Shown here piece by piece: positions 18,667 through 27,700 of a DNA stretch of 64,000 nucleotides; the stretch's first letter is position 1; every line of letters starts with the position of its first letter. A program made the translations under genes and the position numbers. The stretch comes from Chitinophagales bacterium (GTDB taxonomy: Bacteria > Bacteroidota > Bacteroidia > Chitinophagales > LD1). The notes beneath the pieces were generated by a model. The model did not search any database, was not told where the DNA came from, and saw only the letters and a program-made list of their open reading frames with translations. The stretch covers positions 301,743 through 365,742 of the forward strand of contig JAEUVA010000008.1 of the NCBI GenBank assembly GCA_016787045.1, written 5' to 3'.

Positions 18667-19700
18667 TTGCTTTTTTTAGTTACTACACCATCCTCGCTAA
18701 TTTCCCAATCGGCATTGGGAAAGTCGGCTTTGGTGAGTTGTTGAATTACTTTAATTACCTGTTTATCGGCAGTATCTATATGCACATAGGTATGGCTGAT
18801 TTGATAGGTAGGAATTAATTCTGTTTTTATCATTTCTCCCGTACGGGTAGTATATACTTTAGCAATAGGTGCGAGGCCGTTCACTCCTTTCACATTCATG
18901 CCACCATAGGTGCAAAAATTACCTAAACTGTAAGCAATAAATCTGTTTTTGTAGACCTCTACTGCCCTGCTCACATGTGGGCCGTGACCAAAAACCACAT
19001 CGGCTCCGGCATCTATTACTGTATGGGCAAACTCATATACATTCCCCCTATCTTCGCCATAAAACATTTCGTGTTTTTTGGGCACATGTTGATAGGAAGC
19101 TCCCTCGGCCCCGCCATGAAAAGAGACTATCACTACATCGCAAACACTATCTAATGCGCGCACTAAAGCAACTGCTTGTGCCGTATCGTTTACACTCACA
19201 CAGTTATTATTTGGCGAAAATGCAACGAGGCCATACCTGATTCCGTTTTTCTCAAACCTAACGGTGGGCTTAGGCAACTGCCCGGCATACAAGATGCCAG
19301 CGCTATCTAATGCCCGCATAGTGCTGTTTCTGCCTGTATCGCCAAAATCGCCAGCGTGGTTATTGGCAATGCTCATTACATCAAAACCTGCTTTCACTAA
19401 ATTTTTAGTGTAGCGGGTAGGCGTACGAAACACGTAACATACCGTAGTGTCTTTGCAAGATTTGGCAGAGGCGTTGCCATCCATCAAAGTGCCTTCCAAG
19501 TTACCGAAGGTTACATCGGCACTATTCAAAATAGAATCTACTTCGGCCATCAGGTTGGCGCCATCGTTGGGTGGTAAATCTAACTCGCGGTAATTATTGC
19601 CCATCATCATATCGCCTACACCAATAATGGTGAGCGTATCTGACTGCGCAGTAACAACTAACGAAACAGCACTAAAAAAAACGATACAGATTAATTTCAT
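18663..19700 (-). CDS. CapA-family protein (PgsA-type metallophosphoesterase fold)
   Basis: 345 residues from the ATG at 19700; an alternative ATG at 19709 adds three residues. The signal peptide is 'MKLICIVFFSAVSLVVTAQS'. The mature part shows the CapA motifs in order: 'GVGDMMMGNNY', 'NLEGTL', 'SIANNHAGDFG', 'VSFHGGAEG', 'FGHGPHVSRAVE' and 'AYSLGNFCTYGG'. These give the His/Asp/Asn metal ligands of the calcineurin-like fold. The family is associated with poly-gamma-glutamate and capsule formation, but no pgsB/C homologue is nearby, so the substrate is unknown. It is the last gene of the atpA-to-capA run, 12 bp after merR. Confidence 0.85.
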   Translation of the reverse strand: MKLICIVFFSAVSLVVTAQSDTLTIIGVGDMMMGNNYRELDLPPNDGANLMAEVDSILNSADVTFGNLEGTLMDGNASAKSCKDTTVCYVFRTPTRYTKNLVKAGFDVMSIANNHAGDFGDTGRNSTMRALDSAGILYAGQLPKPTVRFEKNGIRYGLVAFSPNNNCVSVNDTAQAVALVRALDSVCDVVIVSFHGGAEGASYQHVPKKHEMFYGEDRGNVYEFAHTVIDAGADVVFGHGPHVSRAVEVYKNRFIAYSLGNFCTYGGMNVKGVNGLAPIAKVYTTRTGEMIKTELIPTYQISHTYVHIDTADKQVIKVIQQLTKADFPNADWEISEDGVVTKKSN

Positions 19701-19712
19701 ACCATACATTAG

Positions 19713-20048
19713 TTACAGTGAATCGCGGAGCTCTACCAAAAACGAGCGAATGGATTGTAGTTTTTCTATGGCCTTCAGCTTTTTTTCTTGTGCCGGATAT
19801 TTTTGTTGCAACTGAATGCGCGCTCCTTCAATAGTATATCCGCTATCGCGCAGTAGATGATGGATGAGTTTTATTTTTTCTATATCGTCTTTGGTATAAA
19901 GCCGGTCGCCTTTGCTGTTTTTTTTGGGACGTAAGAAGCTAAACTCTTTTTCCCAGTAGCGGAGTACTGATGCATTAAGTTGCAGCATCTCTGCCACCTC
20001 GCCAATGGCGAAATACACTTTCTCTATTTCTTTTTCTTTGTACGGCAT
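19713..20048 (-). CDS. MerR-family transcriptional regulator
   Basis: 111 residues. An N-terminal winged helix ('YFAIGEVAEMLQLNASVLRYWEKEF', then 'KGDRLYTKDDIEKIKLIHHLL') is followed by a dimerisation helix. No C-terminal ligand domain and no metal-binding cysteines are present, so this is the short MerR form common in Bacteroidota. The effector is unknown. It sits between the cytochrome c gene (39 bp upstream) and the capA-like gene. Confidence 0.85.
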   Translation of the reverse strand: MPYKEKEIEKVYFAIGEVAEMLQLNASVLRYWEKEFSFLRPKKNSKGDRLYTKDDIEKIKLIHHLLRDSGYTIEGARIQLQQKYPAQEKKLKAIEKLQSIRSFLVELRDSL

Positions 20049-20087
20049 GTTAGCTGCGTAAATGTAATGATTGCTTTGTTACGCACA

Positions 20088-20528
20088 CTACTTGCATTTT
20101 TGCCATTGTTGATTGACCCATGCAGAATTCACTTTGCGGTCATTCTTCAAAAATTGTTGCGCTACATAATTTATGACATTTGCCGCTTCTACATCGCTAA
20201 GCGGTTTACCATACATTACTTGGTTGTACTCTATATCATTAACAATGATGGGATGGTTCATTCCATTTGTAATCCAACAAGGGATTGAATCGAAATGCCG
20301 GATGGCATAATCGGCTCTAACTAATGGTGGTATCAGTTGCGCGGTGCCTTCGCCATTATCGCCATGGCAGCCCGCACACTCGGTTTGGTAGGTGCTTTTG
20401 CCGGGATGTTGTACCTGGCCATTGGTGTAAACATTGTACACAAACCAAAGAAGCAGCAACACAATGGCTAAGGGGGCTAATGCAGCAATCTTGAATTTTG
20501 ACAGAAAATTCAGTTTAGGTTTATCCAT
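20088..20528 (-). CDS. Membrane-anchored mono-haem cytochrome c
   Basis: 146 residues from the ATG at 20528; the longer frame begins with a TTG. One N-terminal transmembrane anchor (about residues 12-32) is followed by a class I cytochrome c domain. The haem-binding motif is 'CAGCH' in 'YQTECAGCHGDNGEGT', and the probable axial Met is in 'YNQVMYGKPLSDVEAANVINYV'. It faces the periplasm. Its position between scpB and merR, downstream of atpA/atpG, gives a loose respiratory context. The redox partner is unknown. Confidence 0.88.
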   Translation of the reverse strand: MDKPKLNFLSKFKIAALAPLAIVLLLLWFVYNVYTNGQVQHPGKSTYQTECAGCHGDNGEGTAQLIPPLVRADYAIRHFDSIPCWITNGMNHPIIVNDIEYNQVMYGKPLSDVEAANVINYVAQQFLKNDRKVNSAWVNQQWQKCK

Positions 20529-20556
20529 AATCAAAAACAGTAAAGTAAATGTAGTA

Positions 20557-21207
20557 CTATACTTCTATCTCCGGTGCCGATTCGGGGGAATCACCGGCTA
20601 CGTTTTCTACGGGAGGCAGTATGTCTTTGAGTTTTGGTAACTCGTTGGTAGAGTTGATGCCGAAGTAGTCTAAGAAGTTTTGGGTTACGCGGTAGATGAT
20701 GGGTTTGCCTACGGCATCTTCCATGCGTCCGGCTACTTCTATCAGTTCTTTTTCCAATAGTTTTTCTACGGAGTAATCGCAATTGACACCGCGTATTTTT
20801 TCGCAATCGCTTTTGGTTACGGGGCCGCGGTAGGCAATAATGGCCAAGGTTTCTAAGGCAGCGGTAGAAAGGCGCTTTTTCTCTTTCATCCCAATCATAG
20901 CAGCTACAGTGTTGTGGTAAGCGGGCTTAGTAAAAAACTGATAGCCACCGCCAATTACGCGCAACTCAAACGCATAAATATCTGACTTAAATTTTTCTTG
21001 TAAATCAGTAAGAATCTGTTCAACTACTTTTTCATCTAACACGGTGCCGGGAAATGCCTTGTTGAGTACTTCTATAATATCGGGTACAGTAACAGCGCTT
21101 TCGGAGCTAAACACTAAGGCCTCAATATGTTGATGTAGGTTTTCCAACTCTATGGCGTTTTGATGTGCTTGGGGCTGCGGAAACAAATGTCCGCTTTGGT
21201 TGCTCAT
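20557..21207 (-). CDS. scpB: Segregation and condensation protein B
   Basis: 216 residues. Two winged-helix domains with ScpB signatures: 'IEALVFSSESAVTVPDI' near the start, 'GGYQFFTKPAYHNTV', 'LSTAALETLAIIAYRGPVTKSDCEKIRGVNCDYSVEKLLEKELIEVAGR' region, and a conserved 'YRVTQNFLDYFGI'. It is a kleisin-associated subunit of the SMC-ScpAB condensin. scpA and smc are not in the window. It lies 18 bp downstream of atpG, on the same transcript. Confidence 0.95.
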   Translation of the reverse strand: MSNQSGHLFPQPQAHQNAIELENLHQHIEALVFSSESAVTVPDIIEVLNKAFPGTVLDEKVVEQILTDLQEKFKSDIYAFELRVIGGGYQFFTKPAYHNTVAAMIGMKEKKRLSTAALETLAIIAYRGPVTKSDCEKIRGVNCDYSVEKLLEKELIEVAGRMEDAVGKPIIYRVTQNFLDYFGINSTNELPKLKDILPPVENVAGDSPESAPEIEV

Positions 21208-21225
21208 AGCACGTGTGTTGTGGTT

Positions 21226-22116
21226 TTACCCTTTTTCTTCTAAAGCTGCAGCACCGCCTACAATCTCCAAAATTTCTTTGGTGATGTTGGCCTGACGCTC
21301 GCGGTTGTACACAATTTTTAAGTTGCGCATTAAATCGTTAGCGTTGTTGGTGGCGCTTTCCATAGCTACCATTCGCGCACCGTGCTCTGAGGCATTGGTA
21401 TCTAAGAGGGCTTTGTAGAATTGGGTATTTAAAATTTTGGGAACTAACTCTTCCAACAATTGCTCTTTTTGCGGTTCAAAAATGTAATCGGCTTTTTTGG
21501 TGCTCTTGGCTGATGCTTTGGCGGGTTCTACAGGTAGGAATCTTTCTACCGTAAAAATTTGAGTGGCTGCATTTTTAAACTGTGAGTACACGAGGTCAAT
21601 GGCATCGTACTTGGAATCTAAAAAGTACTTCATGAGCGATTCAGAAATCTGCTGAGAGGATTGAAAACTCAATTTGCTCATCATGCTCACATGGTCTGTA
21701 ACAAATTGGAGGTTGGTATCTTTTTTAAAGTAATCGTAGCCCTTTTTGCCAATGCAGAGCAAAGTTACGTTGCCTGCTTTGTGCTGCTCGGCATAGTTTT
21801 CTGCCAATAGTTTGCGAGCTGCTTTGATGATGTTGGCATTGAAACCGCCACATAATCCTTTGTCGGAAGTAATGAGAACCAGCAATACCTTTTTTACATC
21901 GCGCTTGGTGTTGTATGCTACCGAGCTGCTGCTGTCTAAGCTACTCATGAGGTTGCTGAGTATTTCGTTCAGTTTTTCGCTGTAGGGGCGCATTTGTGTA
22001 ATACGATCTTGTGCCCGCTTGAGTTTACTTGCTGCCACGAGTTTCATGGCTTTGGTAATTTGCTGCGTGGTGTTTACCGAGCCAATGCGGATGCGTATTT
22101 CTTTGAGGTTTGCCAT
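21226..22116 (-). CDS. atpG: F1Fo ATP synthase gamma subunit
   Basis: 296 residues. The conserved N-terminal helix 'LKEIRIRIGSVNTTQQITKAMKLVAASKLKRAQ' region and the C-terminal helix 'ASEHGARMVAMESATNNANDLM' and 'NRERQANITKEILEIVGGAAAL' form the central rotor stalk. 'TSDKGLCGGFN' is the Rossmann-like middle portion. It follows atpA by 74 bp. It rotates within alpha3beta3 and couples Fo proton flow to catalysis. Confidence 0.97.
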   Translation of the reverse strand: MANLKEIRIRIGSVNTTQQITKAMKLVAASKLKRAQDRITQMRPYSEKLNEILSNLMSSLDSSSSVAYNTKRDVKKVLLVLITSDKGLCGGFNANIIKAARKLLAENYAEQHKAGNVTLLCIGKKGYDYFKKDTNLQFVTDHVSMMSKLSFQSSQQISESLMKYFLDSKYDAIDLVYSQFKNAATQIFTVERFLPVEPAKASAKSTKKADYIFEPQKEQLLEELVPKILNTQFYKALLDTNASEHGARMVAMESATNNANDLMRNLKIVYNRERQANITKEILEIVGGAAALEEKG

Positions 22117-22190
22117 TTGTATTTTAGTTTGTTAGCACAAAGCGTAGGTAGGGGTTGTTTTGCCTGCGCTTGGTGCTATTGACTATTCAC

Positions 22191-23768
22191 TTATTTCGCG
22201 TATGTTAATGCTACTTCTGCGGCTAGGTCGGCCAATTGTTTTTCAGCGTTAGCATCCATTGGTTTGTTGAGTGATTTGAGCAAATCAGCAAATCGGGTTT
22301 CTAACTGTGTAATGAAATCTTTCTCGAACTGGCGCATTTTAGCCACGGGCACTTTAGATGCTAAGTTTTTGGTACCAATGAAAAGAATAGCAATTTGTTT
22401 TTCTACACTGTATGGCGAAAACTGCGGTTGCTTCAAAATTTCTACGTTGCGCGAACCTTTGTCTAATACGGCTTTGGTAGCGGCATCTAAATCTGAACCG
22501 AATTTAGAGAAGGCCTCTAACTCGCGGTACTGTGCCTGATCCAGCTTAAGCGTACCGGCCACTTTTTTCATGGCTTTGATTTGCGCATTACCACCCACAC
22601 GGCTTACCGATATACCTACGTTGATAGCCGGACGAACACCTGCGTTGAACAGGTTTGACTCTAAGAATATCTGGCCATCGGTAATAGAAATTACGTTGGT
22701 AGGGATATAGGCCGATACGTCACCGGCTTGTGTTTCTATGATGGGTAGAGCGGTTAATGAACCACCACCTTTGATAATGCCACGGATAGAATCGGGAATA
22801 TCGTTCATGTTTTTGGCTACATCAATATTGGCATTGATTTTAGCAGCACGCTCTAACAAGCGGCTGTGCAGGTAGAACACATCTCCGGGGTATGCTTCGC
22901 GGCCCGGAGGTCTGCGGAGGAGTAGTGATACTTCGCGGTAAGCTACGGCTTGTTTAGATAAATCATCATAAATAATCAAAGCAGGGCGGCCTGTATCGCG
23001 AAAGTATTCGCCAATGGCGCAACCGGCAAAGGGTGCGTAGAATTGCAATGGAGCCGGGTCGGCAGCGGAGGCAGAAACAACTACGGTGTAAGGCATGGCA
23101 CCGTTATCTTCTAAGGTTTTAACCACCTTGGCTACGGTGCTTGATTTTTGACCACAAGCTACGTAGATGCAGTACACGGGCTCACCTTTTTCGTAAAATT
23201 CTTTTTGGTTGATGATGGTATCTATAGCTACTGCTGTTTTACCAACCTGGCGGTCGCCAATGATTAGCTCGCGCTGGCCACGGCCAATCGGAATCATGGC
23301 ATCTATCGCTTTTATACCGGTTTGTAATGGCTCGTTTACCGGCTGGCGGTAAATTACACCGGGGGCTTTGCGCTCTAAGGGCATATCGTACAACTGGCCG
23401 CTGATGGGGCCTTTGCCGTCTATGGCTTCGCCTAATGTGTTGATAACACGACCCAACATGCCTTCGCCTACTTTGATAGAGGCAATAACACCTGTGCGTT
23501 TTACGGTGTCGCCTTCTTTAATTTTTTCGGAAGGACCCATGAGTACCACACCCACGTTGTCTTCTTCTAAGTTTAGTACAATGGCTTTGATGCCGTTTTG
23601 AAACTCTACCAGTTCACCGGCACGAGCGTTGGTTAAACCATATACGCGGGCAATACCATCGCCTACTTGCAACACGGTGCCTACTTCTTCAAGTTCTGCT
23701 GCACTTTTGAGGTTGGAGAGTTGTTCGCGAAGAATCGCAGAAATTTCATCGGGTTTTACATCAGCCAT
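22191..23768 (-). CDS. atpA: F1Fo ATP synthase alpha subunit
   Basis: 525 residues. It has an N-terminal beta-barrel ('[20 protein letters not shown]'), a Walker A in '[13 protein letters not shown]', '[34 protein letters not shown]' region and the alpha-subunit '[36 protein letters not shown]' region. It forms the non-catalytic nucleotide sites of F1. Usually atpH (delta) sits just upstream; here there is a promoter and a 1-kb repeat-rich gap, so atpA is the first gene of its transcript. Confidence 0.98.
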   Translation of the reverse strand: MADVKPDEISAILREQLSNLKSAAELEEVGTVLQVGDGIARVYGLTNARAGELVEFQNGIKAIVLNLEEDNVGVVLMGPSEKIKEGDTVKRTGVIASIKVGEGMLGRVINTLGEAIDGKGPISGQLYDMPLERKAPGVIYRQPVNEPLQTGIKAIDAMIPIGRGQRELIIGDRQVGKTAVAIDTIINQKEFYEKGEPVYCIYVACGQKSSTVAKVVKTLEDNGAMPYTVVVSASAADPAPLQFYAPFAGCAIGEYFRDTGRPALIIYDDLSKQAVAYREVSLLLRRPPGREAYPGDVFYLHSRLLERAAKINANIDVAKNMNDIPDSIRGIIKGGGSLTALPIIETQAGDVSAYIPTNVISITDGQIFLESNLFNAGVRPAINVGISVSRVGGNAQIKAMKKVAGTLKLDQAQYRELEAFSKFGSDLDAATKAVLDKGSRNVEILKQPQFSPYSVEKQIAILFIGTKNLASKVPVAKMRQFEKDFITQLETRFADLLKSLNKPMDANAEKQLADLAAEVALTYAK

Positions 23769-23827
23769 TGTAAATAATTATAGTTTTTGAATGATTTATG
23801 AGCGAATACGCCCTTTTTAAGGCGCGG

Positions 23828-23858
23828 CAAAAGTAAACGAAGAAGCAAGAAAAGCAAA
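23828..23858 (-). promoter_or_regulatory. atpA: Bacteroidota-type promoter for the atpA run
   Basis: On the minus strand TTTG (23858-23855), a 19-bp spacer and TACTTTTG (23835-23828) match the Bacteroidota sigma-ABfr pattern TTTG-N19-TAnnTTTG exactly. The -7 box ends about 59 bp before the atpA start codon. It supports atpA being the first gene of the transcript. Confidence 0.65.
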
Positions 23859-23992
23859 CGTGATTTTGGCTATTAATCCACATCCTTCGGCTTTGCGGGT
23901 TTGTGGTTTATAGTTTGTGGTTTTAGCAAGCTAACCGCAGTGGGTGAGATTAGCCGTTTGATGTTTTGCTTTGGGGTGGGTAGTGTACCTTG

Positions 23993-24028
23993 CGGCAGGT
24001 GTTATGCCGGTAGATGGGGGACCTGCCG
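23993..24028. repeat. Inverted repeat, 8-bp arms (first of the hairpin cluster)
   Basis: CGGCAGGT (23993-24000) and ACCTGCCG (24021-24028) are perfect inverted arms around a 20-nt loop that itself contains CCGGTAG, a motif seen again in the 24.74-kb hairpin. The 23.77-24.78 kb interval has no conventional gene. Confidence 0.6.
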
Positions 24029-24127
24029 GTAGTAAATCACTAAAAACCACATAGACACATAGGGAACATAGGAATGCAGAATACAAGTAATGACCACTAA
24101 GTACTCCAAGGCCATTAAGGTACAGGA

Positions 24128-24145
24128 GCCGCTTGATGGAGCGGC
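24128..24145. repeat. Hairpin, 6-bp stem
   Basis: GCCGCT (24128-24133) pairs with AGCGGC (24140-24145) around TGATGG. It lies in a stretch (about 24045-24125) of low-complexity ACCACATAGACACATAG-like sequence of the kind found in Bacteroidota extragenic repeats. Confidence 0.5.
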
Positions 24146-24161
24146 ACGAGCGGGTGTTGGT

Positions 24162-24184
24162 TTGGTGGGTGGGACACCCACCAA
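24162..24184. repeat. Perfect hairpin, 10-bp stem, 3-nt loop
   Basis: TTGGTGGGTG (24162-24171) and CACCCACCAA (24175-24184) pair perfectly around GGA. The core GGTGGGTG/CACCCACC has the same design as the 24738-24764 hairpin (GGTAGGTG/CACCTACC), which suggests one repeat family. Confidence 0.75.
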
Positions 24185-24203
24185 TAGGAAAATAGCCGAA
24201 ATA

Positions 24204-24222
24204 GGAAAGTCAGAGACTTTCC
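24204..24222. repeat. Perfect hairpin, 8-bp stem, 3-nt loop
   Basis: GGAAAGTC (24204-24211) and GACTTTCC (24215-24222) pair perfectly around AGA. It is followed 11 bp later by another hairpin. Confidence 0.7.
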
Positions 24223-24233
24223 ATTATTTAAAA

Positions 24234-24264
24234 CTTCCAAGTCTCCCTTCGGAAGACTTGGAAG
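24234..24264. repeat. Perfect hairpin, 11-bp stem
   Basis: CTTCCAAGTCT (24234-24244) and AGACTTGGAAG (24254-24264) pair perfectly; the inner CC/GG extends the stem with one bulged A, leaving a CTTC loop. It shares AAGTC/GACTT with the preceding hairpin. It stands 16 bp before the ATG of the repeat-encoded reading frame. Confidence 0.75.
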
Positions 24265-24280
24265 AACGGGAAAGGGAGAA

Positions 24281-24607
24281 ATGAAAATGGAGCAGGCGGA
24301 AGTTAAGGTGGAGGGGGCGGAAAGGATTTTGGAGGAGGCGGAAGCTGATCTGGAACGGGCGGAAGTAAATGCCGGGAAGGCGGAAATGATTTAGGAGGAG
24401 GCGGAAGCTATTGGGGAGCAGACGGAAATTACTTTGGTGCAGGCGGAAGCAGAGAAGGAATGGGCGGAAACGATTTTGGAGGAGGCGGAAGCGAAAGTGG
24501 AGGAGGCGGAAGCGAAAGTGGAGAAGGCGGAAACGAGGGAGGAGAGGGCGGAAACGAGGGAGGAGAAGGCGGAAGTGAGCATTTGGCTCAAAAATGGAGC
24601 TTTTTAA
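24281..24607 (+). pseudogene. Repeat-encoded coiled-coil-like reading frame with an internal TAG
   Basis: From the ATG at 24281 the frame runs to a TAA at 24605-24607 (108 codons plus stop) with a single interruption, TAG at 24392-24394 after 37 residues. It is preceded by a strong Shine-Dalgarno-like AAAGGGAG. The translation is a heptad-like array of A-E-x-x-x-x-E, for example 'EEAEAKVEEAEAKVEKAE', which would form a charged helix or coiled coil. Either a small gene has been interrupted, or a 21-bp (multiple of 3) DNA repeat produces such a frame by chance. I favour non-coding or decayed. The reverse strand is also open across the array (24224-24643) but gives an implausible Phe/Arg/Leu heptad. 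Confidence 0.35.
24293..24580. repeat. 21-bp tandem repeat (minisatellite), about 14 units
   Basis: Units of 21 bp share the core GGCGGAA at positions 3-9 in 13 of 14 copies (unit 7 has GACGGAA). The remaining bases vary; units 10 and 11 are identical and units 12 and 13 nearly so, which points to recent duplication at the 3' end. Consensus: GAGGCGGAAGCGAAAGTGGA plus G. Confidence 0.9.
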
Positions 24608-24737
24608 CCTGCTTTTGCGAGTCTGTTCAATAAACTGTGTCAAGAGTTAAATAGTAACTAAACTTGATACAGTAATATGAAAAAAGAAAAACCAACATTC
24701 GACTTCAAGTCTTTTGAGGAACTGCCGGTAGGCGGTA

Positions 24738-24764
24738 TTCCGGTAGGTGATACACCTACCGGAA
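24738..24764. repeat. Perfect hairpin, 12-bp stem, 3-nt loop
   Basis: TTCCGGTAGGTG (24738-24749) and CACCTACCGGAA (24753-24764) pair perfectly around ATA, 21 bp beyond the 3' end of the large surface-protein gene (stop at 24785, minus strand). It may serve as that gene's transcription end, although no T-tract follows on the minus strand. A partial copy (CTGCCGGTAGG) lies just before it. Confidence 0.75.
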
Positions 24765-24784
24765 GCCGAATCAAAATTTTGCAA

Positions 24785-27700
24785 TTATCTTAAAAGCGTA
24801 AAGCTGCCCTGTACGTTTTCGTCTTGCTGAAAAGGGCGGCTGATTATTACATAGTATAAGTAGGTGCCTGCGGGTTGCTCTGCGCCTTTGAACTTGCCAT
24901 CCCAGGGTTGGTTGCTATCGTGTATGAGTTGCCCATAGCGGTTGTATATGCGGAAGCTTTTTACGGTGGCTATACCATTGAAACTTACGGGGTAAAAGCC
25001 ATCGTTTTTGCCATCGCCATTAGGCGAAAAAGCATTGGGCATTTTGATGGGGCTTTCTATAATGTTTACTCTCACATTTACGGAAGCGGTATCTGTACAG
25101 GGGCCATTGCTAACGGTTACGGTGTAGAGTACATTGGTAATGGGTGTGGAAACGGGGTTGGCCGCAGTGGCATTGTCTAAATATTGGGCGGGGCTCCATA
25201 CGTACGTGTAGTTGCCGTTACCTCCGGTAGTGGTGGTGAACAATTGTATGGGTGTACCTTGGTCTATGAGTGTATCTGCCCAAAGCGCGGTGATGTTGAG
25301 GTTCACTATATCTACCAAAACAGTATCGGTTACTTTACAACCGGTAGTGGTATCGGTTATTTGAACAATGTAATTGGTAGTAGCGGTGGGGTCGGCTGTT
25401 GGGTTGGGGCAGTTGGTGCAGCTTAAGCCGGTGGCTGGTGCCCAAACGTATTGGTTGCCTCCGGTAACGCTAAGTAAAACACTTTGCCCTTCGCAAATAA
25501 AGGTATCGGGCGCCAGTGTGTAGGGGAAGGTTTGGGGAATAACGGTTACTGAATCTACCTTAGGGCAGGTGCCGCCAAAGTAGGCCGTAACGGTGTAGGT
25601 GGTGGCTGCAGGTGGCGATGCGAGCGGGTTGCCAATGTTTGTTGCGCTTAAGCCGGTGGACGGTTGCCATACGTAAGTTATGGGCACGGTGGCACTGGCA
25701 CACATGCGCAGGCGCATGGCCGGCAAAATCTGAAACAGGTTACCTGCTGTGCTTAGGTTGCAACCCACGGTAAGTGTGCCGGTGGTGGTGTGGAAACAAT
25801 CGTAGTTGCGGGTAATGGCGGTAATGGGGTCTGCGCCCGATGAGGGAAAGTTATCGGGGTTATCCCAACACAACTCTACTATGAGGTTAGATTGCCCATC
25901 CCAATCGTACGCGGTGGTGAGGGGCAGGTCGTTCCAACCGGCTACGGTAAGGTAAGTGGCATTGGTGTACACCAACTGTGCCGGCTCCCAAGTATTGGTG
26001 AGGGCGGTTTTGTTGGTGCAAGCGATTTTTACACTGAGGTTATTGAACGGAAATACCGTGCTTTTTGCAGGAATATTAAAACCAATATGACTGATGGCTC
26101 CGGCTGTGAACCCTGCGGCCTGCAAGTCGCTGGCGAGGTAGAGCATTTGCGAGCGTTGGTCTTCTAAGGCACCAAAGAAAGCGCCATCAAAAATAGTGAC
26201 CGAACTGCTGAAACTACCCGTGGGGTTGTAGGTGCGGGTAACGTTGCCACTGGCGCAAGGGGTGCCGTTGATACCGCAAATGCCACCGCCTAACCAGTTG
26301 GGTGGTGTGCCTACGAGTGTAGCTTGCAGTTGGGCCGGGGAACCGTTGCAAAACGGTACATCGGGTCCGGCAGATATGGTGAAAGAAGTATCTATGTTAA
26401 GTAAGATGGAGCCGCCACCGGTACACTCTCCATCGCTTACGTTTAAGAAGTACTCGGTGCTTTGGTTCAAAATGAGTTTGGTATTTAATGAGTCGGGTGA
26501 AAACAAACCGGTGGTGGGGGTCCAGGCATAGGTGATGGTTTTAGGCGGCTCTATACATTGTATGAACCGTGTGTTGGGTCTGAGCGCGCTGGCGGTAGGT
26601 GCGGTTAGGTTGCAGCCGCTGGTGTTATCGGCAATGCGGTATAGTACCGAGTTGTAGCCGGTGTTGGTAATGGTTACGGCATCATCGTTAGTATAGCTGT
26701 TGTTATCGAAACAAAGCTCTACGATAAGGTTGCTTTGTCCATCCCAATCGTACGGAAAATCTAAGGTGTGTGTATTGCTGCCAATAGTGGTGCTGAAGGC
26801 GGTGGGGTTGGCTACCACGGCTAAACCGCCCACATAGTTTCCGCTGAAGAAATTGAGGTTGGTGCAACCCATTTTTACGGTGAGGTTATTGAAGGGTTGA
26901 GAGCTTACTTTTTGGGCCACATCGAAGGCAATATCGGTAATGGTGCCGGCTTGCAGCCCCTGTGCGGTTAACTCGGTGGCGCGGTATAAAATCTGTATTC
27001 TTCCATCGGAATAAAAACCGGAATATGGGGTGCCGGTAGTGGTACTGCCGCTGCCGGTGCCTATGTCTTTTATTACATAATTGCCTACACAAGGTACCAC
27101 GTTTATGCCGCAGGGCATGGTAGAAACATCGGCAGTAAGTTGTATGGTATCACCGGGGCAAACTTTGATTTTATCGGCAGTTATTTTCACCGCAGGACCT
27201 TGGCCTTCTACAATTACGCGCAGCGAATCTTTAATGACACAACCCAGGTTAGATTTTATGGTTACTACGTACGTAGTGCTAAAATCGGGCTGTGCGGTAG
27301 GGTTGTTGATGTTGGCATTGTTTAAACTCTGTGCCGGTGCCCAAGTGTATTGATATGGGGCGTAAGTGGCTTCGGGCTGTGCGGTGAGCTGCGCAAACTC
27401 AAAACGGCAAATTGTGTCTTCGGTTTGCGAGAGCGTGTAGGTAAAATCGGGTACTACGCTCACTACAATCGTGTCGGTGTTTTTGCAGAGGTTGCTGAGG
27501 TTGCTGGTAACAATGTACTGTGTAGTAGAAGTTGGCGAAGCTGTAGGATTACTGATGTTGGGATTGCTTAATCCGGCAGTAGGTGCCCAGGTAAACGCAG
27601 TACCGCCATAGACCTGCAACTGCACCGGTCCGCCTGCGGGGCAATACGCCACATCTGGCCCGGCATAGGTGCCTGCCAACACTTGTACGGTAATGGCAAA

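Noticed and set aside
24002..24184. Minus-strand open frame of 60 codons in the hairpin region
   Set aside because: Lies in extragenic low-complexity and hairpin sequence; no start signal or conserved domain.
24293..24580. Possible CRISPR array
   Set aside because: Units are contiguous 21-bp direct repeats without unique spacers of constant length, and no cas genes are present.
24224..24643. Minus-strand open frame of 139 codons across the minisatellite
   Set aside because: It is a by-product of a 21-bp repeat (no stops arise in a frame of period 7 residues); the translation is a monotonous Phe/Arg/Leu heptad with no known counterpart and no start context.
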